DNA of 9,781 nucleotides, taken from contig JALQTL010000156.1 of assembly GCA_023260935.1 (NCBI GenBank), positions 1 to 9,781 of the forward strand. Direction: 5' to 3'. Below the pieces are notes generated by a model that was not told the origin of the DNA, searched no databases, and worked only from the letters and a program-made list of their open reading frames with translations. Every line of letters begins with the position of its first letter. Positions within the stretch are counted from its first letter, which is position 1. The position numbers and the translations under genes are program-made. This document shows positions 1-6,898 of this stretch, in pieces. The DNA comes from Paracoccaceae bacterium. Its GTDB lineage: Bacteria; Pseudomonadota; Alphaproteobacteria; Rhodobacterales; Rhodobacteraceae.

Positions 1-57
1 GCTGCGCCCCGGCTTGCCGAAGTGGTCAGTCCCTTCCGCTGGGAGGACGGGAAATGA
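1..57 (+). CDS. rfbC: dTDP-4-dehydrorhamnose 3,5-epimerase, C-terminal end (partial)
   Basis: Only the last 18 codons are inside the window. Frame 1 reads AAPRLAEVVSPFRWEDGK and stops at TGA 55-57. A tail of the type '(D)AAAPxLAxxxSPF' is usual for RfbC/RmlC, which epimerises C3 and C5 of dTDP-4-keto-6-deoxyglucose, the third step to dTDP-L-rhamnose. The identification rests on this short tail plus position: the following three genes encode the other three enzymes of the pathway. The stop codon overlaps the rfbB start in an ATGA. The catalytic residues lie outside the window, so the call is an inference from the tail and the operon. Confidence 0.75.
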   Translation, partial: AAPRLAEVVSPFRWEDGK

Positions 58-1094
58 AGCTTCTGATCACCGGCGGTGCGGGTTTCATCGGGTCTGCCGT
101 GGTGCGCCGCGCGGTCGGGCTGGGGCACGAGGTGGTGAACCTTGACGCGCTGACCTATGCCGCCTGTCTGGAGAATGTGGCCTCGGTTGCCCAATCGAAC
201 CTTTACACCTTCGAGCAGGCCGATATCCGCGACCGCGAGGCGTTGAAGCGCATCTTTGCCGAACACGCCCCCGATGTGGTGATGCATCTGGCCGCCGAAA
301 GCCATGTCGACCGGTCAATCGACGGGCCGGGTGATTTCATCGAGACGAACATCACCGGCACCTTCAACATGCTGGAAGCGGCCCGAAGCCATTGGGTGGC
401 CCGTGGCCGGCCCGAGGCGTTCCGCTTTCACCACATCTCGACAGACGAGGTGTTCGGATCACTGGGCGAGACAGGGCAGTTCACCGAATCCACCCCCTAC
501 GATCCGCGCAGCCCCTATTCGGCTTCGAAGGCGGCCAGCGACCATCTGGTGCGGGCATGGCATGAAACCTATGGCCTGCCGGTGTTGCTGACCAATTGTT
601 CGAACAACTACGGCCCGTTCCATTTCCCCGAAAAGCTGATCCCCGTCACCATCCTGAACGCACTGCACGGCCGGCCCATTCCGGTTTACGGCACGGGTGA
701 AAATGTGCGCGACTGGCTTTATGTAGAAGATCATGCCGACGCGCTGCTGACGGTCGTGCAAAAGGGCAAGGTTGGGCGCAGCTACAACATCGGCGGCGAG
801 AATGAGCGGCGCAACATCGATCTTGTGCGCACCATCTGCGCGCTGCTGGACGAGATGCACCCCGAAGGCGCGCCACATGACCGGCTGATCACCTTTGTGA
901 CCGACAGGCCGGGGCATGATGCCCGCTATGCCATCGACCCATCGCGGATGCGCGATGAGCTGGGCTGGCGGCCCTCGGTCACGGTGGAGGAAGGGCTACG
1001 CCGTACGGTGCGCTGGTATCTTGACAACCGCGACTGGTGGCAGCCGCTGCTGGACCGGCAGGGTGTGGGCCAGCGGTTGGGAACGAAGGCATGA
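54..1094 (+). CDS. rfbB: dTDP-glucose 4,6-dehydratase
   Basis: This cytoplasmic NAD+-dependent enzyme of the extended short-chain dehydrogenase (SDR) family turns dTDP-glucose into dTDP-4-keto-6-deoxyglucose, step two of dTDP-L-rhamnose synthesis. The 346 residues fit the usual length of about 350. The N-terminal Rossmann motif GGAGFIGS is at residues 7-14. The catalytic STDEVFG segment at 129-135 supplies T130, D131 and E132, and the YxxxK pair is Y155 and K159. NCSNNYGP at 181-188 and the region GTGENVRDWLYVEDH around 213-227 are typical of the family. The start is well supported: GGGAGG at 41-46 lies 7 bases before ATG. The gene overlaps rfbC upstream and rfbD downstream by ATGA, so translation is probably coupled. 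The homologous name rmlB applies equally. Confidence 0.97.
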   Translation: MKLLITGGAGFIGSAVVRRAVGLGHEVVNLDALTYAACLENVASVAQSNLYTFEQADIRDREALKRIFAEHAPDVVMHLAAESHVDRSIDGPGDFIETNITGTFNMLEAARSHWVARGRPEAFRFHHISTDEVFGSLGETGQFTESTPYDPRSPYSASKAASDHLVRAWHETYGLPVLLTNCSNNYGPFHFPEKLIPVTILNALHGRPIPVYGTGENVRDWLYVEDHADALLTVVQKGKVGRSYNIGGENERRNIDLVRTICALLDEMHPEGAPHDRLITFVTDRPGHDARYAIDPSRMRDELGWRPSVTVEEGLRRTVRWYLDNRDWWQPLLDRQGVGQRLGTKA

Positions 1095-1954
1095 CGTTGC
1101 TGATCTTTGGCCGCAGCGGACAGGTGGCGCAGGAATTGGCGCGGCGGATGCCGGCGGGCACAAAGGCGCAGTTTCTGGGCCGCGACGCGGCCGATCTGAC
1201 TGACCCGGAGGTCTGTGCAGCGCAAATCATGGCGCAGAAGCCGAAGGCGGTGATCAATGCCGCTGCCTATACGGCCGTAGACCGCGCCGAAAGCGAAGAG
1301 GAGGTTGCGCGGCTGGTGAACGCAGCCGCCCCCGCGGCGATGGCCGGGGCCTGCGCGGCGCTTGGCATTCCCTTTGTCCATATCTCTACCGATTATGTCT
1401 TTGACGGTGCCGGCACGGCGCCCTTTGCCCCCGATGCCCCCATCGGGCCGCTGGGTGCCTATGGCCGCACCAAGGCCGAGGGCGAGGCGGGCATCCGCGC
1501 CGCAGACGGTTGCCACGCCATCCTTCGCACTTCGTGGGTGTTTTCAGCCCATGGCGCGAATTTCGTAAAAACCATGCTGCGGCTTTCGGAAAGCCGCGAT
1601 GCGCTGACGGTGGTGGCCGATCAGGTGGGCGGGCCCACCCCGGCGGCGGCGATTGCCGATGCCTGCCTTGCGATCGCCGCGCAGTTGGAGGCCGATCCGG
1701 CAAAGACCGGCACCTATCACTTTTCCGGCCGGCCAGATGTCAGCTGGGCCGATTTTGCCCGTGCGATCTTTGATCTGTCGGGCCGCAAGGTTGCGGTGAC
1801 GGATATTCCCACCTCGGCCTACCCTACCCCGGCCCGCCGCCCGACGAATTCGCGGATGGATTGCGGGCTGACCGAAACCACCTTTGGCATCTTCCGCCCC
1901 GATTGGCGGCAGGGCCTGCATGACGTGTTGAGCGAACTGGAGGCCGCAAGATGA
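1091..1954 (+). CDS. rfbD: dTDP-4-dehydrorhamnose reductase
   Basis: This SDR-family enzyme reduces dTDP-4-keto-L-rhamnose with NAD(P)H to dTDP-L-rhamnose, the last step of the pathway. The 287 residues match the family. Visible motifs are GRSGQVAQ (residues 7-14, Rossmann loop), AAAYTAVDRAE (57-67), STDYVFDG (99-106), YxxxK at Y124 and K128, and RPTNSRMDC (250-258), the C-terminal substrate-side motif. An in-frame ATG exists at 1037, but it would add 18 Ala/Gly-rich residues lying inside rfbB. ATG 1091 begins directly with the nucleotide-binding strand MTLLIFG and gives the ATGA overlap seen at the other junctions, so I chose 1091. The Shine-Dalgarno sequence is weak, which fits translation coupled to rfbB. 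Confidence 0.96.
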   Translation: MTLLIFGRSGQVAQELARRMPAGTKAQFLGRDAADLTDPEVCAAQIMAQKPKAVINAAAYTAVDRAESEEEVARLVNAAAPAAMAGACAALGIPFVHISTDYVFDGAGTAPFAPDAPIGPLGAYGRTKAEGEAGIRAADGCHAILRTSWVFSAHGANFVKTMLRLSESRDALTVVADQVGGPTPAAAIADACLAIAAQLEADPAKTGTYHFSGRPDVSWADFARAIFDLSGRKVAVTDIPTSAYPTPARRPTNSRMDCGLTETTFGIFRPDWRQGLHDVLSELEAAR

Positions 1955-2826
1955 AAGCGCGCAAGGGGATCATACTGGCCGGCGGGTCGGGAACACGGCT
2001 TTGGCCGATCACGATGGGCGTCAGCAAGCAGCTGTTGCCGGTCTATGACAAGCCGATGATCTATTACCCGCTGTCAGCCCTGATGCTGGCCGGCATGCGC
2101 GACATTGCCATCATCACCACCCCGGAAGATCAGGCACAGTTCCAGCTCCTGCTGGGCGATGGCAGCCAATGGGGCCTGAACCTGACCTATCTGGTGCAGC
2201 CTTCGCCCGACGGGCTGGCGCAGGCCTATCTGCTGGCCCGCGACTTCCTTGCCGGGGCGCCTTCGGCCATGGTTCTGGGCGACAACATCTTTTTCGGCCA
2301 TGGCCTTTCCGAGTTGCTCTCTGCCGCCACCAACCGCAGCACCGGCGGCACGGTCTTTGGCTATCGGGTGTCAGACCCCGAACGCTATGGCGTGGTCAGC
2401 TTCGATGCGCAGGGGAAGGCCATCGACATCATCGAAAAGCCTGCCAAGCCGAAATCGAACTATGCGGTTACGGGGCTTTACTTCCTTGACGGCGATGCGC
2501 CCGATCTGGCGGCCACGATCCGGCCTTCGCCGCGCGGAGAGCTTGAGATCACCGATCTGCTGGAGCTTTACCTGAACGCGGGCAAGCTGATGGTGGAACT
2601 GATGGGGCGCGGTTATGCTTGGCTTGATACCGGCACCCATGCTAGCCTGCTGGAGGCCGCGAATTTCGTGCGCACCCTTCAGGGGCGTCAGGGGCTTCTG
2701 GTCGGCAGCCCGGACGAGATTGCCTATCGCTGCGGCTATATCTCGATCGATGCGCTGGCCAAGCGGGCGGAAACCTTCAAGAAAAGCGATTACGGCGCCT
2801 ATCTTCAGGCGATCATCAAAGAATAA
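1951..2826 (+). CDS. rfbA: glucose-1-phosphate thymidylyltransferase
   Basis: This enzyme joins glucose-1-phosphate and dTTP to give dTDP-glucose and pyrophosphate. It is the first and usually feedback-controlled step of dTDP-L-rhamnose synthesis. The 291 residues match the usual length. The signature GGSGTRLWPIT is at 11-21, followed by K26 and the stretch QLLPVYDKPMIYYP. LGDN at 109-112 carries the metal-binding Asp, EKP is at 162-164, ELEITD at 197-202 and WLDTGT at 224-229. GGAGG at 1939-1943 lies 7 bases before ATG, and the start overlaps the rfbD stop in ATGA. The gene is last in the operon; its TAA is 3 bases from the stop of galE on the other strand, so there is no room for a private terminator. 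Confidence 0.97.
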   Translation: MKARKGIILAGGSGTRLWPITMGVSKQLLPVYDKPMIYYPLSALMLAGMRDIAIITTPEDQAQFQLLLGDGSQWGLNLTYLVQPSPDGLAQAYLLARDFLAGAPSAMVLGDNIFFGHGLSELLSAATNRSTGGTVFGYRVSDPERYGVVSFDAQGKAIDIIEKPAKPKSNYAVTGLYFLDGDAPDLAATIRPSPRGELEITDLLELYLNAGKLMVELMGRGYAWLDTGTHASLLEAANFVRTLQGRQGLLVGSPDEIAYRCGYISIDALAKRAETFKKSDYGAYLQAIIKE

Positions 2827-2829
2827 GGC

Positions 2830-3816
2830 CTAGCGCTCGAAGCCGGGCTTCTGGCTCCACCGCCACGCGTCAAGGATCATGCTGCGCATGTCTGACCGAC
2901 GGGGGGCCCAGCCCAGTTCAGCCACGGCCCGGTTGCTGCCCGAGACAAGAAAGGCCGCATCCCCCGGCCGCCGTTCGCCTTCGATCACCGGAACCTCGCG
3001 GTTCGTGACCTGACCGGCGGCGCGAATGACCTCGCGCACCGAGAAACCGCTGCCCGAGCCAAGGTTGAAAGCGCGGCTGGGTTTGCCTTGTTGCAACCAG
3101 CCAAGGCCCAGAACATGGGCGTCGGCCAGATCCGACACATGAACGTAATCGCGCACACAGGTGCCATCGGGCGTGTTGTAATCCGACCCGAAGACCGTCA
3201 ACGCCGGGCGGCGGCCATCCACCGCTTCCAGCAGCAAGGGGATCAGGTGGGTTTCCGGGCGGTGCTGTTCACCGATCTCGCCCTCGGGGTCGGCGCCCGC
3301 CACGTTGAAATAGCGAAAGATCACATGGCGCAGGCCATGGCTTGCCTCGAAATCGCGCAGCATGTCTTCAATCGCGCGTTTCGATCCGCCATAGGCGTTC
3401 ATCGGGCGCTGTTCGGTGTCTTCGTCCACCAGCACGCCATCATGATCGCCATAGGTGGCGCAAGTGGAAGAAAAGACAAACTGCCCGCAACCGGCGGCCA
3501 CCGCAGCCTCGATCAGGTTCAGCGCGCCCGTCACATTGGCCCGCCAGTAAAGCCCCGGGTTCTTCATCGATTCGCCGACCAGCGACAGCGCAGCGAAATG
3601 CATGACCGCAACGGGAGAGAACCGGGCAAAAGCCGCATCCAGCGCGGCCCGTTCCACCAGATCGCCCTGAACGAAGGGGCCGAACTTCACCGCCTCGGCC
3701 CAGCCCGTCGAGAGGTTGTCAAAAACCACCGGCACAAAGCCTGCCGCGGCCAAGGCCTTGCAGGCATGCGACCCGATATAGCCCGCGCCCCCCGTGACCA
3801 GAACGTGCTGCCCCAT
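2830..3816 (-). CDS. galE: UDP-glucose 4-epimerase
   Basis: This NAD+-dependent SDR enzyme interconverts UDP-glucose and UDP-galactose in the cytoplasm and supplies galactosyl units for surface polysaccharides. From the chosen start it has 328 residues, the usual GalE length. It begins MGQHVLVTGGAGYIGSH, with the Rossmann motif at residues 9-16. It has FSSTCATYG (115-123, active-site Ser/Thr), YGGSK (Y142 and K146) and the GalE-typical segment TPDGTCVRDYVHVSDLADAH (215-234). A TTG codon 12 codons upstream (3852) could extend the frame. The ATG at 3816 is preferred because AAGGGTG lies 5 bases upstream and the Rossmann strand starts at once. The gene converges on rfbA and diverges from the metalloprotease gene. 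Related NDP-sugar epimerases are possible, but the motifs favour GalE. Confidence 0.93.
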   Translation of the reverse strand: MGQHVLVTGGAGYIGSHACKALAAAGFVPVVFDNLSTGWAEAVKFGPFVQGDLVERAALDAAFARFSPVAVMHFAALSLVGESMKNPGLYWRANVTGALNLIEAAVAAGCGQFVFSSTCATYGDHDGVLVDEDTEQRPMNAYGGSKRAIEDMLRDFEASHGLRHVIFRYFNVAGADPEGEIGEQHRPETHLIPLLLEAVDGRRPALTVFGSDYNTPDGTCVRDYVHVSDLADAHVLGLGWLQQGKPSRAFNLGSGSGFSVREVIRAAGQVTNREVPVIEGERRPGDAAFLVSGSNRAVAELGWAPRRSDMRSMILDAWRWSQKPGFER

Positions 3817-3821
3817 CTTTT

Positions 3822-3828
3822 CACCCTT
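3822..3828 (-). promoter_or_regulatory. Shine-Dalgarno site of galE
   Basis: On the minus strand AAGGGTG is followed by GAAAAG-type purine-rich sequence and ATG at 3816-3814. This site decides between ATG 3816 and the upstream in-frame TTG at 3852, which would place the site inside the coding region. Confidence 0.6.
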
Positions 3829-3832
3829 GCCC

Positions 3833-3857
3833 GGCCCGTTGCTTCTGCGCAAGGGCC
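3833..3857 (-). promoter_or_regulatory. inverted repeat just upstream of the galE ribosome binding site
   Basis: The plus strand reads GGCCC, a single G, TTGC, the loop TTCTGC, then GCAA GGGCC. This makes a 9-pair stem with one bulged base and a 6-base loop. In the galE transcript it would fold 4 bases before the AAGGGTG site. No T-run follows on either strand, so it is not a standard intrinsic terminator. A role in shielding or exposing the ribosome site is possible but unproven; GC-rich DNA forms such stems by chance. Confidence 0.3.
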
Positions 3858-3879
3858 CTCAGCCGCCTTGTTCTGACAG

Positions 3880-3904
3880 CACGGGTGGCCGGCTGCAACC
3901 CGTG
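3880..3904. repeat. inverted repeat in the galE leader
   Basis: CACGGGT (3880-3886) and ACCCGTG (3898-3904) form a perfect 7-base inverted repeat around an 11-base loop. It could be an RNA hairpin in the galE leader or a dyad binding site. No neighbouring T-run is seen. Function unknown. Confidence 0.3.
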
Positions 3905-3981
3905 GCGTCGCCGCCAGCACCCCCCGGATGTTTCCATCCAAGAGACAATCCGTTCCTTAGAGTGATATTCAAAGTTTTCGA

Positions 3982-4008
3982 TTGGACTGGCCATGACTTC
4001 ACCATAAT
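3982..4008 (+). promoter_or_regulatory. candidate promoter of the metalloprotease gene
   Basis: TTGGAC (3982-3987) and CATAAT (4003-4008, one mismatch to TATAAT) are separated by 15 bases, shorter than the usual 16-18. It is the only AT-rich, promoter-like spot on this side of the region, about 200 bases before the start codon, implying a long leader. The direct repeat AGCGTA begins two bases downstream. Weak match; treat as a guess. Confidence 0.25.
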
Positions 4009-4207
4009 TAGCGTAAATAGTATCAGCGTATGTGTGCCATGGCCGTGAGTTGCCGGATGACTGAGACCTGTTCGAGCGAAGGCCCGCCCAATGAGGGCTG
4101 GTTTCTGGCGGGGTCCAGCGTCTTGATCACTGTTTCCGGCCAGTGTTGGCGGGCCCACGTCGCGCCCAAGTTTCGTCACTCTTCTTTCAGGCAAGGATAA
4201 GCTTCCT

Positions 4208-6886
4208 ATGTGCATGATCTGTATGCAAAGACCCACTGCTGAAATGCTGGCCCAGTTCGACCAGCACCTTGCCACGGGCAAGACGGGAACGCTTACTGCC
4301 AACGCCTCTGATTCCTTCTTTACCCTTGACCAGATCGCCGATCAGTTGATCTCGGGCTACTGGACGGCGTTTTCGCAATCGCCCGCAACCTTCGACCCGA
4401 CGGGTTCCACGGTGCTGACCTATGACGTCAGCTTGTTGTCCTCGGGCGCGCAGGATGTGGCGCGGGCGGCGCTTCAGGCGTGGTCAAGCGTGGCAGACAT
4501 CACCTTTGTCGAGGCTTCACAGCCGATCGGGACCGGAACGGTCTTTGAAACCACCGATGCGGCAGCCAGCACGGCATCAACCTATCGCATGGCAGTGGGC
4601 GAATATTTCGAAGGCGCGCTGACGACCGGCGATACCGATTACATTGGCGTGAACCTTGTCGCGGGCCAAACCTATACGGTTGCGCTGGATGGCTTTGGCG
4701 CCGTGCCGCTGTCAGACCCTACCCTGCGGGTGTACAACCCGTCGGGCGTTCAGGTCGCCGTCGATGATGACAGTGGCCCGGGCCTGAATTCCCATCTGAC
4801 CTTTACCGCCACGGTCACCGGCACCTATTTCCTGAGCGCGAGTGCCTTTGGAACCTCTTTCGGCCAGAATTACCGGATGTTCATTTCCGAAGGCGCGTGG
4901 TCGACATCCGACATCCTGTTCGATGATGCCGGAACCGGATCGGCCTATTCGGTTTCCGAAGTCACCGCCGGAGTCATCACCCAGTCTACCGTGATCATTT
5001 CGGAAGACTGGCTGAGCGAGCCGTTTTCGATCAACAGCTACTGGTTCCAGACCTATGTTCATGAAATCGGGCATGCGCTGGGGCTGGGGCATGCGGGCAA
5101 TTACAACGGCGGTGCGGTCTGGGGGGTCGACAACCTTTACGGCAACGACAGCTGGCAGAACTCGGTCATGTCCTATTTCGCGCAGACCGATAACCCGTTT
5201 ATCGACGCCAGCTATGCCGAACTGGTTTCGGTCATGCCGGCCGATATCGTCGCGATTCAGCGGATCTATGGCGCGCCGACAAATTCCAACACCGGCAATA
5301 CGATCTACGGGGTCGGGTCGAATGCCGATGGCTATATGGGCCCGCTGCTGGCCGCCTGGGCCAGCAACAACCTGTCAGACCCGTCGCTTTACAACGGGGC
5401 GCCCATGGCGCTGACCATCTATGATGGCGACGGCACCGATACGATGGATTTCTCGGGCTTTTCCAGCAATCAGCGCATCTCGCTGATCGACAACACCGCC
5501 TCCAACATCGGCGGACTGACCGGCAATGTGATGATTGCACGGGGAGTGATCATCGAGAATGCAACGGGCGGCGCGGGCAATGACGTGCTGGTGGGCAACG
5601 GCGTTGGCAATGTGCTTTCGGGCGGAATCGGGGCGGATACGCTGGAAGGCGGGGCGGGCAACGATACGCTTATCGGGGGTGCGGGCGCGGATAGTCTGGT
5701 CGGGGGTGATGGTACCCGCGATCAGGCCGATTATTCTGATGCCCCCACGGGGCTGCGGGCAGACTTGCAGGTTCCTGCATTCAATACCGGCCATGCCGCC
5801 GGTGACGTATATTCCGGGGTCGAAGACCTTGTCGGCTCCGCCCTCGGTGACACCCTGCTGGGTGATACCGGCAACAACATGATCTGGGGCGGCGGCGGCA
5901 ATGACGTCTGGCTGGATGGCCGGATCGGCAACGACACGATCTATGGCGGGGAAGGCAATGATGTGCTGATCGGCGGGGCCGGAGCCGACCATCTTGACGG
6001 CGGCGCAGGCACGCGCGACCGCGCCCAGTATACGGATGCCACCACCGGGGTCCGGGCGGATTTGCAGGTGCCCAACTTCAACACCGGCTTCGCCGCGGGA
6101 GATACCTATTCGGGGATCGAAGATCTTTACGGGTCGTTCAGGGGGGATACGCTGCTGGGTGACACAGGCGACAACGTCATCTGGGGCGCAGCCGGAAACG
6201 ATGCTTGGCTGGATGGCCGGATCGGCAATGACACGATCTATGGTGGCGATGGCGATGATGTGCTGATCGGCGGCTGGGGAAGCGATCACCTCGACGGTGG
6301 GGCGGGCAATCGCGACCGCGCGCAATACACGGATTCCGCAACAGGTCTTCGCGTGGACTTGCAGACGTCTTCCAACAATACCGGCATAGCCGCAGGCGAC
6401 ACCTATGTCAGCATCGAGGATATCTACGGCTCGTTCCGGGACGATTCCATCTACGGTGACACGGGCGGCAACATCCTTTGGGGCGCCAGCGGAAACGATG
6501 TGATCGACGGGCGCCTTGGCAACGATACACTGCTGGGCGGGGCCGGGAACGATACCTTGACCGGGGGTGGCGGCGCGGACGTGTTCATCTTTGACTCGGC
6601 TCTCGGCGCCACCAATGTGGACACGATCACCGACTACAATCTGATCGATGACGTCATCCACATTGAAAACGCCATCTTCACTGCCCTTACCGCAACCGGC
6701 ATCCTTGCCGAGGCAGCATTCGCAATCGGTGCCGCGGCAACGACGGCGGCGCATCGCATCGTGCATAATTCCGCAACCGGGGAACTTTTCTACGATGCAG
6801 ATGGCTCTGGTGCCGGCGCAGCCGTGCATTTTGCAACATTCACGAATGGGGTGACCCTGACGGCAGATGAATTCGTCATCATCTAG
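4208..6886 (+). CDS. serralysin-like (M10-type) RTX zinc metalloprotease with inserted PPC domain, type I secreted
   Basis: The product has 892 residues. An M10-type zincin domain spans about 40-355, with the zinc site HEIGHALGLGH at 285-295 (H285, E286, H289, H295) and the Met-turn SVMSY at 319-323 (M321; Y323 is the serralysin zinc Tyr). Residues about 124-226 look like a PPC beta-sandwich (FEGALTTGDTDYIGVNLVAG, later LSDPTLRVY and a DDDSG loop) placed between core strands. The serralysin C-terminal domain starts near 363. RTX nonapeptides occur at 454-502, then three 99-residue modules from 503, then the secretion domain ending DEFVII. No Sec signal peptide is present, as expected for export through an ABC transporter; RTX repeats should fold on binding calcium outside the cell. 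AAGGA (4193-4197) lies 10 bases before the chosen ATG. This start gives the N-terminus MCMIC, which holds the only two cysteines of the protein. Protease class is secure; substrate is unknown. Confidence 0.93.
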   Translation: MCMICMQRPTAEMLAQFDQHLATGKTGTLTANASDSFFTLDQIADQLISGYWTAFSQSPATFDPTGSTVLTYDVSLLSSGAQDVARAALQAWSSVADITFVEASQPIGTGTVFETTDAAASTASTYRMAVGEYFEGALTTGDTDYIGVNLVAGQTYTVALDGFGAVPLSDPTLRVYNPSGVQVAVDDDSGPGLNSHLTFTATVTGTYFLSASAFGTSFGQNYRMFISEGAWSTSDILFDDAGTGSAYSVSEVTAGVITQSTVIISEDWLSEPFSINSYWFQTYVHEIGHALGLGHAGNYNGGAVWGVDNLYGNDSWQNSVMSYFAQTDNPFIDASYAELVSVMPADIVAIQRIYGAPTNSNTGNTIYGVGSNADGYMGPLLAAWASNNLSDPSLYNGAPMALTIYDGDGTDTMDFSGFSSNQRISLIDNTASNIGGLTGNVMIARGVIIENATGGAGNDVLVGNGVGNVLSGGIGADTLEGGAGNDTLIGGAGADSLVGGDGTRDQADYSDAPTGLRADLQVPAFNTGHAAGDVYSGVEDLVGSALGDTLLGDTGNNMIWGGGGNDVWLDGRIGNDTIYGGEGNDVLIGGAGADHLDGGAGTRDRAQYTDATTGVRADLQVPNFNTGFAAGDTYSGIEDLYGSFRGDTLLGDTGDNVIWGAAGNDAWLDGRIGNDTIYGGDGDDVLIGGWGSDHLDGGAGNRDRAQYTDSATGLRVDLQTSSNNTGIAAGDTYVSIEDIYGSFRDDSIYGDTGGNILWGASGNDVIDGRLGNDTLLGGAGNDTLTGGGGADVFIFDSALGATNVDTITDYNLIDDVIHIENAIFTALTATGILAEAAFAIGAAATTAAHRIVHNSATGELFYDADGSGAGAAVHFATFTNGVTLTADEFVII
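5714..6589 (+). repeat. three tandem 99-residue (297-bp) RTX modules in the metalloprotease
   Basis: Units begin at 5714, 6011 and about 6308, exactly 297 bases apart. Each has a ~49-residue spacer (RDxAxYxDxxTGxRxDLQ ... NTGxAAGDxYxxxEDxxGS) followed by about five GGxGxDxxx nonapeptides. Units 1 and 2 carry a 10-residue repeat (GNDVWLDG or GNDAWLDG) where unit 3 has the regular nine. Unit 3 runs into the C-terminal secretion domain. The nonapeptides bind calcium in a parallel beta-roll in known RTX proteins. Confidence 0.9.
5714..6886 (+). repeat. duplicated RTX/secretion cassette, copy 1
   Basis: These 391 codons (including the stop) align codon by codon with 8121-9320, apart from one 27-base insertion in copy 2. 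By hand I count about 34 differences over 390 aligned residues, about 91% identity. Similarity upstream of 5714 falls to generic RTX level and ends downstream exactly at the stop codon. Confidence 0.9.
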
Positions 6887-6898
6887 CAACTGTATCTT

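Larger units (their letters stand above)
3817..4207. other. divergent intergenic region between galE and the metalloprotease gene
   Basis: The 391 bases hold two inverted repeats on the galE side (3833-3857 and 3880-3904). A locally AT-rich stretch (about 3960-4032) contains the best promoter candidate and the direct repeat AGCGTA at 4010-4015 and 4025-4030, with 15 bases between repeat starts. From about 4033 to 4200 the DNA is GC-rich and open in one frame on each strand (4039-4200 plus, 4026-4175 minus). Neither frame has a ribosome site or a recognisable product, so I annotate no gene there. Both outward transcripts must start in this region. Confidence 0.7.

Noticed and set aside
1037..1090. 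Upstream ATG extending RfbD by 18 residues
   Set aside because: It lies within rfbB, encodes a low-complexity stretch and breaks the ATGA overlap pattern of the operon.
2820..2860. GAAGCCGGGCTTC palindrome near the rfbA/galE junction as a terminator
   Set aside because: Its usable stem is only 5 bases with a 3-base loop, it lies within the galE coding end, and no T-run follows.
3817..3852. TTG start extending GalE by 12 residues
   Set aside because: The extension (MRRSNGPGKGEK) is not GalE-like and would contain the AAGGGTG ribosome site that serves ATG 3816.
3088..3876. Open frame of 262 codons on the plus strand
   Set aside because: Antisense to galE, which has full family motifs; the plus frame has none.
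5569..6571. Regularly spaced short repeats, CRISPR-like at first sight
   Set aside because: The 27-base period is in frame and encodes GGxGxDxxx nonapeptides; there are no conserved palindromic repeats with unique spacers.
5375..6889. Long open frame of 504 codons on the minus strand
   Set aside because: It lies antisense to the RTX repeats of the metalloprotease and mirrors their periodicity; GC-rich repetitive coding DNA opens such frames. No independent motif is seen.
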